This document shows positions 25,417 to 35,222 of a stretch of DNA of 64,000 nucleotides, piece by piece. Made by a program: the position numbers and the translations under genes. The DNA comes from Spirochaetota bacterium. GTDB lineage: Bacteria > Spirochaetota > UBA4802 > JAFGJZ01. The notes under the pieces were generated by a model. That model was not told where the DNA came from, did not search any database, and worked only from the letters and a program-made list of their open reading frames with translations. Within the stretch, counting starts at the first letter, position 1; the number at the start of each line of letters is the position of its first letter. The stretch is from the NCBI GenBank assembly GCA_027858855.1, contig JAQIBV010000004.1, positions 53,660-117,659 on the forward strand, given 5' to 3'.

Positions 25417-27078
25417 ATGAAAACACTATTGCTTGTTATTGAAGACCGCATCTTTGCTGTTGATAAAATGTGGAGTTTTCGTAAACATGGTTTCCATCTG
25501 GTGTTGGTCACCGATGGTGCAGAGGCACTTGAAGCTGTAGAGGATGATTGTTCAATTGAATTAGTTTTAATGGATATCGGGCTTGATAATGGAATTTCTG
25601 CAATAACCTGTGCGCAGAGAATTCTTGAGAAGCATGATATACCGCTTATTTTTCTTACAGGGTATAGTGACGAACAGCTTTTTATTGACAGCGAACAGAT
25701 CAATTCGTACGGGTACATTGCTAAAGATGCTGCCGACCTGTTCCAGATAACGGCTATTAAGGCTGCACTTCGTATGTTTGAAAACAAACAGAATATTGCC
25801 CGTGCCAATGAACTTCTTATAAAAAGTGACGTTGTCGATTTTGTTAAGTTTAAAAATAGAAAAAAAATGCAAACTACTCTATCTGACGATGTAACAGCAC
25901 TTCTGGAGGTTAATGGAGTTGTTGCTTTTGAGGATATCTTCCAGATCGAGGAAATTCAGAAGTTGCAGAATAATTTTTCAGATGTTGCAAACGTAGCATC
26001 TGTCATTACCACGCCTGATGGTACGCTCATTACCGAGCCTAGTAATTTTTGTCGTTTATGTGAAGAGATTATTCGAAAAACAGAGAAGGGGCTCGTAGAC
26101 TGTATCCGGTATAACCCGATTTTTGGAAAAAAAAATGAGAGTGACCCCTCTATATTGACATGTAAAAGCGGTGGTTTGTGGGATTCCGGAACACCCATTT
26201 TGTTAGGAGGACAGCACGTTGCTAATTGGCTTATCGGCCAGGTCCGTAACAGCAATTACCCTGAAGAGGGTATGCGTGATTATGCAGATGAAATCGATGT
26301 CGACGATGAGACACTTATAAATGCCTTCCGTGAAGTTCCTACCATGTCGTATGATCAGTTTGCAAAAATAACCCGTGCGTTAAACAGCCTGATAAATCAG
26401 TTTTTTACTACAGCATATAAAAATGTTCAACAGGCTTACTCTATAGAGACCTATCAGGAGAATGAGGAGTTGTTAAAGGAGGCCTGCAAGCAGAACCGTA
26501 CTCTTCTGCGCGAGTTGCAGCATCGGGCAAAGAACAGCTTTGCACTGATTTCGAGCATGATTATTCTGGTTCTGGATACAGTTGAAGATGACGATGCACG
26601 AAATGCATTGAAGGCAATCAGCTATCGTATTGGTGCAATCTCTGATCTCTATTCTCTGCTTTATACAACTGACCTTGTGAAAGAGATTAATCTTGATGAG
26701 TATCTGAATAAACTTAGTCGTTCATTCGAGAATATGTCCCGAAATATCTCTTTTCATAAATCTTTTGAGCTTGTGGTCACATCTGTGCGCACTGCAATAC
26801 CTATTGGTATAATCGTAACAGAATTAATTACCAATTCCATGAAACATGCTTTTCCCGATTCTGTTGATGGTTCTGTATGGATCACCCTGAAACGCAAAAA
26901 AAGCTCTGTTATGCTCGAAATAGCCGATAATGGCATAGGCTATAATGAAACCACCGATGCACTATCCTGCGACACCTTCGGCCTCAAGTTCATTTCAGCC
27001 CTGGTATCAGAAATAGGCGGTAAACTGACTATGGATACCCAAAAAGGCAGCAAAATAAAGATCGAGTTTATTAGTTAG
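25417..27078 (+). CDS. Receiver-PocR-HisKA_2 sensor kinase
   Basis: A 553-residue soluble signalling protein. Residues 1-120 are a receiver with phospho-acceptor D53, T81 and K103. Residues about 175-335 are a PocR domain with cysteines at 212, 215, 229 and 249 (FCRLCEEIIRKTEKGLVDC), a module known to bind small ligands such as hydrocarbons or diols. Residues about 362-440 are the HisKA_2 dimerisation domain with H369 in LLRELQHRAKN, followed by the HATPase (TELITNSMKHAF, ADNGIGYN, GLKFISALV). A kinase with a receiver in front acts in a phosphorelay. No partner regulator is adjacent. Confidence 0.9.
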   Translation: MKTLLLVIEDRIFAVDKMWSFRKHGFHLVLVTDGAEALEAVEDDCSIELVLMDIGLDNGISAITCAQRILEKHDIPLIFLTGYSDEQLFIDSEQINSYGYIAKDAADLFQITAIKAALRMFENKQNIARANELLIKSDVVDFVKFKNRKKMQTTLSDDVTALLEVNGVVAFEDIFQIEEIQKLQNNFSDVANVASVITTPDGTLITEPSNFCRLCEEIIRKTEKGLVDCIRYNPIFGKKNESDPSILTCKSGGLWDSGTPILLGGQHVANWLIGQVRNSNYPEEGMRDYADEIDVDDETLINAFREVPTMSYDQFAKITRALNSLINQFFTTAYKNVQQAYSIETYQENEELLKEACKQNRTLLRELQHRAKNSFALISSMIILVLDTVEDDDARNALKAISYRIGAISDLYSLLYTTDLVKEINLDEYLNKLSRSFENMSRNISFHKSFELVVTSVRTAIPIGIIVTELITNSMKHAFPDSVDGSVWITLKRKKSSVMLEIADNGIGYNETTDALSCDTFGLKFISALVSEIGGKLTMDTQKGSKIKIEFIS

Positions 27079-27557
27079 CAAAAAATTTGTCGATTTTGCG
27101 TGATTAGCTCTAAAGGCTAAATTTTCCCCATTCCGATTTTCCCAGGTAAGTACAAAAGCCGTAAATTGACTCTCGTGTTTATGTATTTATGAATGAATTT
27201 TCCTTTTAAACCACGTCTGATAACTTAAAATGCCCCGTGTAAATAAAAATAACCGGTTTTGTTTTATTTTTTGTTGCGGTATACAATCTCTGTTTAACGG
27301 TTTGTTAGCCACTTGTTTGCGAAATTAAGCAGGTTAACCGATAGTTCATTGAAGGAAATCCTGTTTGACATGAAATATAAAAAACCAAAAATGAGTTCTG
27401 ATTTTGACGGGAATGTTAAATCTGGATGCTTCTAAACACTTTGTTTTTCGAATTGAGTTATTTTTACACTTCTTCTGATATTAGGGTTCTGAATAAGCAT
27501 CTTCGTAAAATTATTGTTTTTAGATCTCACACAATTTACAATACAGGATAGGTAATC
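27079..27557. other. Intergenic region after the kinase
   Basis: About 480 bases without a gene. An AT-rich imperfect repeat, AAATAAAAATAACC with GGTTTTGTTTTATTT near 27240-27270, may form a weak terminator. TTGACT (27166) and a TATGAA box 16 bases on could be a promoter, with a very long leader. Nothing else is recognised. Confidence 0.35.
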
Positions 27558-28814
27558 ATGAGAAGAAAAACATCTACTCTCGAACGTTTCATGTTCTTTT
27601 TTGGTCGACAGTATCCTCTAAATTTCGGGTTCAGATTGGTCATCTCTTCGGATTTTGACCAGCAAAGGGCTCATGAAGCATTGACTTTACTCTCAAAACG
27701 CCATTCGCTTCTGTATGCACATCAAGAATATACGGAAGGTAAACAGATGGAAATTGTCTTTCCGAATGAGCTCAAGCTTCAAATAAATAGAGCTCCACAA
27801 AATCTTTCTTGGGAAGATCAGCTTCTTGAGTGTATGACCCGTAGGTTTGATCCGTTTGTTGGACCTCTTTTTTCACTCGATTGGAGAGACTGCGAAGAGG
27901 GTAGCGAGCTATTCTTTGTTTTTCAGCATGGAGCAGCCGATGGAATAGGGGCTGTGTGGTTCATTCATGATTTCCTTTCTCAGTATAACGGGCTTCAGGT
28001 TAGTATGCCTGAAAATCCGATAATGCCGGTTCTTTTTGATCTGCTAAAGGATGATGTCGTTGCTGAACTTCTTAAGCGTCCTGAACCCGAGTGGAAGAGT
28101 GAAGAACCTCCTCCGGCAGTACCGTTTGATATGCCTCCCTACATTGCGCCTGATTTTGAGCTCCGATTTTTTCAGATAGGTAGAGAGGCCGTGGATGCCC
28201 TAGCGGTTGCTGCGAAACAGGAGGGACTTACTGTTAACAGTTTTCTTGGTGCGAAAATTTTAAAGGCATCTTCCTCCATATTTGCCAAGCAGGAGGGGCA
28301 TATTAGAACTATTCAGTGTCCAGTAGATCTGCGTCCATACATTAAAGAAGAATTCCATGCTTTAGCTGGAGTCCATAACGGAATAGTAAAGGTTGCATGT
28401 GACTGTTCGGAATCAACTTTTGATATTGCCCGTACAATTCAGACAGGTATTGCCGGTAATCGCGCCGGCATGAAAGACATTGAAAAGTACTTTCGCTTCC
28501 GTGATTCGTTCGATAATGTGGATGATCCTGAATCTCTGATGATGAGCTTCCCTACTGATACTCCTGATTATGATTTCTCGTTTTCAAACCTTGGTCGCAC
28601 TATTATTCTCCCAAAATATGGTGATTCCGATGTTATATCTTTTTACGGGCCAGTATTTACGGCTGTTAATAACGAGACCGTAATTGGACTCAACAGCACA
28701 AACGGTATTTTACGTATGAGTCTTATTTTCGATAAAAAGATAGAAAAGGCAGATAAATACAGAAGCTTAGGTGATTCAATTGATATCATCCTGAATAATT
28801 ATAATTGTCAGTAA
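27558..28814 (+). CDS. Condensation/acyltransferase-superfamily protein
   Basis: A 418-residue protein of the CoA-dependent acyltransferase superfamily (condensation domain, PapA5, wax-ester synthase). The active-site motif appears as QHGAADG, i.e. HxxxDG keeping the catalytic histidine but with Q in place of the first histidine of HHxxxDG. The C-terminal half carries the DFSFSNLGR segment that parallels the family's DFGWG-like region. No carrier-protein or adenylation domain is attached. An alcohol or polyketide acyltransferase is possible; the substrate cannot be told. Confidence 0.65.
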   Translation: MRRKTSTLERFMFFFGRQYPLNFGFRLVISSDFDQQRAHEALTLLSKRHSLLYAHQEYTEGKQMEIVFPNELKLQINRAPQNLSWEDQLLECMTRRFDPFVGPLFSLDWRDCEEGSELFFVFQHGAADGIGAVWFIHDFLSQYNGLQVSMPENPIMPVLFDLLKDDVVAELLKRPEPEWKSEEPPPAVPFDMPPYIAPDFELRFFQIGREAVDALAVAAKQEGLTVNSFLGAKILKASSSIFAKQEGHIRTIQCPVDLRPYIKEEFHALAGVHNGIVKVACDCSESTFDIARTIQTGIAGNRAGMKDIEKYFRFRDSFDNVDDPESLMMSFPTDTPDYDFSFSNLGRTIILPKYGDSDVISFYGPVFTAVNNETVIGLNSTNGILRMSLIFDKKIEKADKYRSLGDSIDIILNNYNCQ

Positions 28815-28940
28815 CTCAATATGTTTAAACTTCAAAAAATGCTTTGTTGAAAGGTTAATTATTAGACCTTGCCTGTATAAGATTAATATTTGCGGACGGG
28901 TAAATTAGCAGTAAGAAATTTATAAATGGTAGGGAAATTC

Positions 28941-30176
28941 ATGAAACTGATTCATACGTCTGACTGGCATCTTGGAAAAAAACTTCACAGACAAAACAGA
29001 TACGAAGAGTTTTCGCAATTTCTAGACTGGATGGCGTTACAGATAGAAGAGCAGCAGGCTGATGTCCTGCTGATTTCCGGTGATATATTCGATACAGTAA
29101 CACCGGGTAACAGTTCGCTTGAGCAGTATTACCGTTTTCTTACCCGCGTCTCTCTTTCCGGCTGCAGCAACATTGTAATTACAGCCGGTAACCACGATTC
29201 CCCCTCTCTTCTGAATGCCCCGCGTGGCCTTATGCAGGCGCTTAATATTTACGTAGTTGGTGCAGCTTCAGTAGATAATCCTTCAGAGGAGGTGCTGGTA
29301 CTTAAAGATAAAGAGGGTAGTGCAGCCGCCATTGTCTGTGCGGTACCTTATCTTCGTGATCGAGAGATACGCAGTGTAGAAGCTGGTGAAGGACCGGAAG
29401 ATAGAGACCGTAAAATAGCTGAGGGAATTGCTGAACATTATACCTGTGTCTATAAAGAGGCCTGTAATAGAAAAAAGGAAATTGGTACAGACCTGCCAAT
29501 TGTGGTTATGGGGCATCTTTTTACTGCTGGCGCAATCAGATCCGAAGATGACGGAGTCAGAGATCTCTATATTGGAACTCTGGGATATGTATCAGTCGCT
29601 GCCTTTCATAAAGATATTGACTATCTTGCTCTTGGCCATCTTCACACTCCACAAAAGGTTGGTGGTAATGATCATATGCGCTATTCAGGTTCTCCATTAC
29701 CAATGAGTTTCGGTGAGGCTAATGCAAATAAACAGATCGTCGCTGTGAGCTGGAATGGAGGCAGGTGTTCGGTCGAAGAGATTCCGGTTCCGGTTTTTCA
29801 GCGGATGGAGAGAGTAAGTGGCTCCTTGTCACAGATAGAGAATAAAATTAATGAGTTAAAAATGCTTAATGAGAGTATCTGGATCGAGGTCGAGTATACC
29901 GGTAAAGAGTTGGTGAGTGATCTTTCTGAAAAAGTGAACAGCTATGCAGATAATTCAGAGCTTCAGATACTTCTTGTTAAAAACAGATCACGATTTGATG
30001 CTGTTCTCAGGCAAACTGTTGTAAGTGAATCGCTTGAAGATTTTAACGAAGTAGATGTCTTTACTAAATTCATGGAGCTTAACGAAATTGCAACTGAAGA
30101 GCAGCCTGACTTGATGAAAACCTATAAAGAGGCACTGCATCTTGTATGCATAAGTGAAAAGGATGTAAATGCATGA
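28941..30176 (+). CDS. sbcD: Nuclease SbcCD subunit D
   Basis: Mre11-type nuclease of 411 residues. Metal-binding motifs are SDWHLG, GDIFD, GNHDS, GHLF and GHLHTP in the expected order. The start at 28941 follows AGGGAA; an ATG five codons upstream lacks a site. It overlaps sbcC by four bases (ATGA). SbcCD cuts hairpins and processes blocked DNA ends, which fits a genome with many long hairpins only by coincidence. Confidence 0.95.
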   Translation: MKLIHTSDWHLGKKLHRQNRYEEFSQFLDWMALQIEEQQADVLLISGDIFDTVTPGNSSLEQYYRFLTRVSLSGCSNIVITAGNHDSPSLLNAPRGLMQALNIYVVGAASVDNPSEEVLVLKDKEGSAAAIVCAVPYLRDREIRSVEAGEGPEDRDRKIAEGIAEHYTCVYKEACNRKKEIGTDLPIVVMGHLFTAGAIRSEDDGVRDLYIGTLGYVSVAAFHKDIDYLALGHLHTPQKVGGNDHMRYSGSPLPMSFGEANANKQIVAVSWNGGRCSVEEIPVPVFQRMERVSGSLSQIENKINELKMLNESIWIEVEYTGKELVSDLSEKVNSYADNSELQILLVKNRSRFDAVLRQTVVSESLEDFNEVDVFTKFMELNEIATEEQPDLMKTYKEALHLVCISEKDVNA

Positions 30177-33100
30177 AAATTCTAAAACTGGAACTTGCAA
30201 ATCTTAATTCACTCTATGGAAAATGGGAAATTGATTTTCAGGCTCCTGAGTATATATCAGACGGACTCTTTGCAATTACAGGCCCTACCGGTGGAGGCAA
30301 GTCAACTATTCTTGATGCACTTTCACTTGCTCTCTATGGTCGGACACCACGCTTAGGAATAATTTCTAAAAGTACAAACGAAGTCATGTCCCGGGGCAGT
30401 TTTGAATGTAGTGCGTCAGTGATTTTCGAAACACAAAAAGGCTGTTACATAGCAACATGGCGTCAGCACAGAGCTCATAAAAATCCTGAGGGTACGCTTG
30501 CCGAATCAACTCATGAGGTGTCCAACTTCAGATCTGGACAGGTTATTGAAAGTAAAAAGAGTTCTGTAGGTAAAAAGATAGAGGAGATTACCGGTCTTGA
30601 TTATGGACGTTTTACACGCTCCATGTTGCTTGCACAGGGTGATTTTGCAGCCTTTCTTAAAACAGATGCGGGCGAGCGCTCTACTATTCTTGAGCAGATC
30701 ACAGGAACGGGGGTCTATTCTGAAATATCTAAAATGGTTTTTGAAATTAGTAAAGATAAAAAAATCAGATTAACAGAGATTGAGAATCTTTTAAAAGAGA
30801 TGCATGTTATGAGCGAAGAGGATGAGCTTATAGTAAAAAAACAGATCAAAGATTTGAAGAGTGAGGCTGAACAGTACACTAAAAAAGCAGAAGCTGTAAG
30901 CAGATCCATAACATGGAAAGAGACGATAGGTGATCTGAAGACCAGGATCTCTGATGCTGATGTAAAAAAGAAGATTGCCCTTGAAAAACAGCAGAACTTT
31001 CAAAAAGATTCTGTTCGACTTGAACGTTCGCGTAGTGCAGCCAACTATGAGGCCGACTATAAGGAATTGTGTGGTGTACGTGAGCAGTTGAAAATAAAAG
31101 AGCAGAATTTGATAACTAAAAAAACTGCGGAACCCGCCTTACTGAAAAAGATTGATGTCTCTGAAAAATCGGTGAACAAACTCAACCTCGACTTGAAAAA
31201 GCTGAAGGAGGCACAGCAGAAACTCCTGAAAATTACTGCTCTTGTCCGTGTAAAAGACAGTCAGCTTAAAGATTTAAGTCAGGATTTAGCTAATCGTAGC
31301 TCGGATATAACAAATAGAACTTCAGAGTTACAGAAGCAGAATATACGACTTGATTCTTTAAATAAAGAGAGAAGTAATCTTTTATCTGCTATCGAGAATA
31401 CAAATAAACGACTGAATGAAAATAGCGCGGATGAGCAGCTTGCTGCAAATTACAGCCTGCTTTGTAAAAATATTGATGAGCTTGTAGAGCTTAACGGTCA
31501 GATTGAAGAATACAGTTTTAATAAAAAAGAGATAGAGATAGAGTTAAAAAAACTTAAGCCTGAACTTGGAGCAGATAGAGTCAGACATATATCTGCAACT
31601 ACTAATTCTGACAGCTTTCGTAAAAGACTTTCTGAGATAGACCGAGAGCTTGAACAGAAACTTAAAGACAAAAGTGTGAACGACTATCGTCATGAACTGG
31701 ACTCCTTGCGCGAGCAGAGTTATAAACGATCTGCAATTGCTGATTATGAGAAAGATCGTTCTAAACTGGTTCCCGGCGATCCTTGTCCGCTTTGTGGTTC
31801 AACTGAACATCCCTTTGTCAATGTTCATATCCCACCTGCTTCTGAATTTGAGTCACAGATTAAAGCGATCGAAGTAATTCTTGACATGGTTGATAAGCTC
31901 GTAAAAGAGCAAGTCGATGTTCAGAAAAATATGAGTTCTTCAGAAAAAGATCTATCAAAGATTGAAGGTGTAATCGACTTGAAGTCTCAGAGTATCCTTA
32001 TGCAGGAAAAGGAACTTAATAAAGCAGAATCAGATCTAAATAAGCATGTATTGAAATATGAAGAGTTACAGAAAGATCTGCTTAACCGGTTGAAAGTTTG
32101 GGGCATAGAAAAATTCAGTACTAACAGCACCGATTCAATAAAACAGCATCTGAAAAAGCGGCTCGAAAATTATCAGCACGATAGGGAGTCCCTTGATCAA
32201 TCCGAAAAAGAGCTGCAGAAAATGGAATTGCAAATCGCTGAATTGAACGCAACCATCCAGACCTTCGATTCTAATCTGCAGTATATGAATAAACAGTTTG
32301 AAGATTTAAAAAAAGCTGGCAATGAGCTGAAGGATGAGCGGGAAAAGCTTTTTGGAGATAAAAACTGTGACAATGAGGAGTCTGAAGCCGCAGAAACAAT
32401 TAGAATTTGTGAAGTCGATTTAGATCAGCAGAAGAGGACGCTAGAAAACCTTAAATTGCAGCTTAATACAATTCATACGGCTATAGCTGCGCTTGAGGCT
32501 GATATAGAATCCATCGTGGTAAAAAGAGATAAACTTGAAACCGGCTTTGTAAAGGCTTTGCAGGATGGGGGCTTCGCCTCAGAAGAGGATTTTGTCTCAT
32601 GCAGAATGAGCGTGACAGAACGTGAAGAGCTTGAAAAAAGAGGTGAGCAGATAAAGACATCGCTTCTGGAAATTGGGGCGCTAATAAAAGATCTGTCTGA
32701 GAAGTTAAAAGATGAGGAAGATAAAAAATTAAGCAGTTCAAGCCTTGAAAAGCTGATTACCGAAAAAGAGGATATTGATCACAAGTTAAGAGAAGTTCAT
32801 GAAAAGAGCGGCTCACTCCAGCAGCAGTTGAATGATAATGAGGCATCAGGAAATAAACGCGCGAATAAAGAGAAAGAGTATAAGGCTCAACAGGCTGTGT
32901 ATGAACGCTGGTCACGTCTTAGCCATCTGATTGGCTCGAAAGATGGTAAAAAGTATCGAACCTTTGCACAGGGATTAACCTTCCAAATAATGGTTCACAA
33001 CGCCAATATTCAACTCGGAAAGATGAGTGAACGGTATCTTTTGACACAGTGTGGCGAAAACCAGCTTGAGCTTAATGTTGTGGATAACCATCAGGGTGGA

Positions 33101-33421
33101 ATTGAACGTACAACTAAAAACCTTTCCGGGGGAGAGAGCTTCATTGTCAGCCTGGCCCTGGCTTTGGGGCTTTCAGGTATGGCAGGCAGGAATGTGCGTA
33201 TTGACTCGCTTTTTCTTGATGAGGGCTTCGGTACACTTGATGAGGAGACTCTTGAGGTCGCACTCGATACGCTTTCGTCTCTGCATAACGAGGGCAAGCT
33301 GATAGGCGTTATCTCGCATGTTGAGGCTCTCAAAAACCGTATTGCCGCACGAATAGAGGTAGTACCCGGCACAGGTGGGCGAAGCACTCTGCTGGGGCCA
33401 GGATGCCGGTCTTCCGATTGA
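30173..33421 (+). CDS. sbcC: Nuclease SbcCD subunit C
   Basis: Rad50-type ATPase of 1082 residues. Walker A GPTGGGKS (37-44), long coiled coils on both sides of the zinc hook CPLC (C538, C541), ABC signature LSGGES (984-989) and Walker B FLDEGFGTLDE near 1020. Length and layout are standard. Together with sbcD it forms an ATP-dependent DNA end-processing nuclease. Confidence 0.96.
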   Translation: MKILKLELANLNSLYGKWEIDFQAPEYISDGLFAITGPTGGGKSTILDALSLALYGRTPRLGIISKSTNEVMSRGSFECSASVIFETQKGCYIATWRQHRAHKNPEGTLAESTHEVSNFRSGQVIESKKSSVGKKIEEITGLDYGRFTRSMLLAQGDFAAFLKTDAGERSTILEQITGTGVYSEISKMVFEISKDKKIRLTEIENLLKEMHVMSEEDELIVKKQIKDLKSEAEQYTKKAEAVSRSITWKETIGDLKTRISDADVKKKIALEKQQNFQKDSVRLERSRSAANYEADYKELCGVREQLKIKEQNLITKKTAEPALLKKIDVSEKSVNKLNLDLKKLKEAQQKLLKITALVRVKDSQLKDLSQDLANRSSDITNRTSELQKQNIRLDSLNKERSNLLSAIENTNKRLNENSADEQLAANYSLLCKNIDELVELNGQIEEYSFNKKEIEIELKKLKPELGADRVRHISATTNSDSFRKRLSEIDRELEQKLKDKSVNDYRHELDSLREQSYKRSAIADYEKDRSKLVPGDPCPLCGSTEHPFVNVHIPPASEFESQIKAIEVILDMVDKLVKEQVDVQKNMSSSEKDLSKIEGVIDLKSQSILMQEKELNKAESDLNKHVLKYEELQKDLLNRLKVWGIEKFSTNSTDSIKQHLKKRLENYQHDRESLDQSEKELQKMELQIAELNATIQTFDSNLQYMNKQFEDLKKAGNELKDEREKLFGDKNCDNEESEAAETIRICEVDLDQQKRTLENLKLQLNTIHTAIAALEADIESIVVKRDKLETGFVKALQDGGFASEEDFVSCRMSVTEREELEKRGEQIKTSLLEIGALIKDLSEKLKDEEDKKLSSSSLEKLITEKEDIDHKLREVHEKSGSLQQQLNDNEASGNKRANKEKEYKAQQAVYERWSRLSHLIGSKDGKKYRTFAQGLTFQIMVHNANIQLGKMSERYLLTQCGENQLELNVVDNHQGGIERTTKNLSGGESFIVSLALALGLSGMAGRNVRIDSLFLDEGFGTLDEETLEVALDTLSSLHNEGKLIGVISHVEALKNRIAARIEVVPGTGGRSTLLGPGCRSSD

Positions 33422-33460
33422 TGTTGTCTAAGAGATATTATCAATAAGATAATTAATTAA

Positions 33461-33490
33461 AAAAAGGCCCCCGTTATACGGAGGCCTTTT
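33461..33490. terminator. Bidirectional terminator between sbcC and tRNA-Val
   Basis: AAAAGGCCCCCG pairs with CGGAGGCCTTTT with one mismatch; A and T runs flank both sides, so it can end sbcC (plus) and the rpsT-HU-tRNA unit (minus). Confidence 0.75.
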
Positions 33491-33503
33491 GCTTGTTCTT
33501 GAT

Positions 33504-33576
33504 TGGGCGATGACGGGATCGAACCGCCGACCCACTGCTTGTAAGGCAGTTGCTCTCCCAGCTGAGCTAATCGCCC
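33504..33576 (-). tRNA. tRNA-Val (anticodon UAC)
   Basis: A 73-base cloverleaf: acceptor stem GGGCGAT/ATCGCCC, D-arm TAGCTCAGCTGGGAGAGCA, anticodon stem ACTGC/GCAGT with loop CTTACAA (anticodon TAC), and T-arm GGCGGTTCGATCCCGTC, with discriminator A. CCA is not encoded. Its first bases overlap the end of the HU gene on the same strand, whose stop codon falls on tRNA positions 8-10. Confidence 0.96.
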
Positions 33577-33848
33577 GTAGATTGATTCGTTTTACTGGAC
33601 TTGAACACTACGTTAAAACGTGGTGGTACGTCAATATTTTTTTGAGCTATTGGTGAAAAAATCTGGCGACCCTTTTTCTCCTGAAGAGAAAAGATGCCGA
33701 AACCACGCAGGTCAATTTTGTTACCTTTAGTGACTTCTTGTAAAACCGTTTCTAAAAAAAGATTAACAACAAGGCTGATGTCGCTTTTTTTAAGATTCGA
33801 AAGTTCTTTCCGATTATAAAGAGAATCAACAATTTCTTTTTTAGTCAA
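33567..33848 (-). CDS. HU/IHF-family DNA-binding protein
   Basis: A 93-residue nucleoid protein with the family's dimerisation helices (IVDSLYNRKELSNLKKSDISLVVNLFLETVLQEV) and the GNKIDLRGFGIFSLQEKKGR beta segment; the flexible arm follows (FSPIAQKNIDVPPRFNVVFK). The normal RNPxTG arm motif is altered, so bending specificity may differ. It starts with TTG after AGAGGA, which overlaps the rpsT stop. The last three codons and the stop lie inside tRNA-Val. Confidence 0.88.
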   Translation of the reverse strand: MTKKEIVDSLYNRKELSNLKKSDISLVVNLFLETVLQEVTKGNKIDLRGFGIFSLQEKKGRQIFSPIAQKNIDVPPRFNVVFKSSKTNQSTGD

Positions 33849-33856
33849 CGAGTCCT

Positions 33857-34132
33857 CTAAGCAAGTATGGAGTTAACTTTTTTTGCCATACGTGATTTTA
33901 AACGAGCAGCTTTTTTCCAATGGATTACATTGGTCTTGGCAACTTTATCAATTGTTTTAGCAAACTTGTTTTGCATTGTAACAATCTCTTCCGGCTTAAC
34001 CGCTTCTTTAGATTCAAGAGCTGAAATAAGCTTTTTAGATGCTGTACGCAAAGCAGACTTGTTCTGTATGTTGCGAAGTTTGCGTCGTTCGTTTTGACGT
34101 ATACGCTTTCTGGTTGAATTATTATTAGCCAA
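33857..34132 (-). CDS. rpsT: 30S ribosomal protein S20
   Basis: Small-subunit protein of 91 residues (ANNNSTRKRIRQNERRKLRN at the N-terminus, RLKSRMAKKVNSILA at the end), basic and helical as expected. The start is TTG at 34132: a GAAGG ribosome-binding site lies eight bases before it, and this site would be inside the protein if the upstream TTG (34147) were used. Non-AUG starts of rpsT are known in enterics, where they take part in autoregulation. First gene of the rpsT-HU-tRNA unit. Confidence 0.94.
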   Translation of the reverse strand: MANNNSTRKRIRQNERRKLRNIQNKSALRTASKKLISALESKEAVKPEEIVTMQNKFAKTIDKVAKTNVIHWKKAARLKSRMAKKVNSILA

Positions 34133-34240
34133 TTTAAAAACCTTCAATATAAAATATCGGTGCGATCAATCTGATTTGAACATCTATTAACGAGAGGCTA
34201 TTTCTGTCAAATAAAAAACACGAGTAATCTGAAAAACTTT

Positions 34241-34786
34241 TTACTGCATAAGGACTCTTCTGAAAAGCTCGTTTGTATAGAAATAGATGCGCGATTTAAA
34301 ACCATCCTTGTGTGATCTGATCATGAAAATAACGGTTGTTTTGTCGGTTTTGAAGGTATGTGTCGTTGTAAGCTCTTCTCTTTTGGTTTCAGGAGCACCA
34401 TACAGAGATTTTAGTTCGTTAAAAACCTGCAAAAAAATCTCACGGCTCATCATTGAGTAGCGGCATGATACTGCACTGAGCCTATTGTCAAGAAAAAGGA
34501 AATCCCGGTAATAGTCGTTGCTTTCCTGGTAGTATATAACAGGTTTTGCAGAATTGTCAAAGTTGAGGCTACTTATGTGTTTCAGAATATAGTTGTCATA
34601 GTCTGAGAGTTTATTAGCCGGAACAATCTCTGCTGGTGCTGAGATCACCTTGTCAATGGAGGCATTGATTCGATCCGGTGTCAGACTCCATACGCATTTT
34701 TTGTACGTTGATTTAAAGAAGTCATCGGCAAATGCAGGGCAGTTTATTGTGAATAATAATATAAGTGAAATTAGTATTGTTTTCAT
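34241..34786 (-). CDS. Hypothetical secreted protein
   Basis: A 181-residue protein with a clear signal peptide (MKTILISLILLFTINCPAFA, cleavage before DDFFKS). The mature part is mixed alpha/beta with no family I recognise; conserved-looking features are YYQESNDYYRDFLFLDNRLSAVSCRY and TFKTDKTTVIFMI. It may be periplasmic. No partner gene is apparent. Confidence 0.6.
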   Translation of the reverse strand: MKTILISLILLFTINCPAFADDFFKSTYKKCVWSLTPDRINASIDKVISAPAEIVPANKLSDYDNYILKHISSLNFDNSAKPVIYYQESNDYYRDFLFLDNRLSAVSCRYSMMSREIFLQVFNELKSLYGAPETKREELTTTHTFKTDKTTVIFMIRSHKDGFKSRIYFYTNELFRRVLMQ

Positions 34787-35222
34787 GTCGTGGTCGATTT
34801 TTTAAGTTCCATCAAGTTTTATTGTGTATAGTAATATTTTTTCACTGCTTTTGTCAAGATTAGTTTTCTTCACCAATAATGCAAACTTTTAAATTTTGAT
34901 CTGTTCAGGAATCGTAAAGTTGGTTTTTTCATTAAGTAATCGTATTGACATGTTTGACGGTTTTATTTACAAGTTTCTTTAGCGTATTATGGAAAAATAT
35001 TGAATTTATTGTTGTATCTACTGTTTTATGCGATGAAAAGGCAGGAATTTTTCAAATTCAGATAGTTTAATCTCTTGAATGATGCTTTATAGGTGATTTT
35101 CTCTGAAATTCTCAGGCGTCTTTTCGATTAAGCTTTGCGACTTTTAGATGCATTCCTGTAAAAAATTATTTTTGTGGTTGTTTGTCACGAAATCTTCATA
35201 TAAAAAATTTGAGGTAAACGAA
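34787..35222. other. Intergenic region before the Trm112-like gene
   Basis: About 435 AT-rich bases. TTGACA occurs at 34945 but lacks a good -10 box at the proper distance. No gene, hairpin of note or riboswitch was recognised. Confidence 0.35.
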
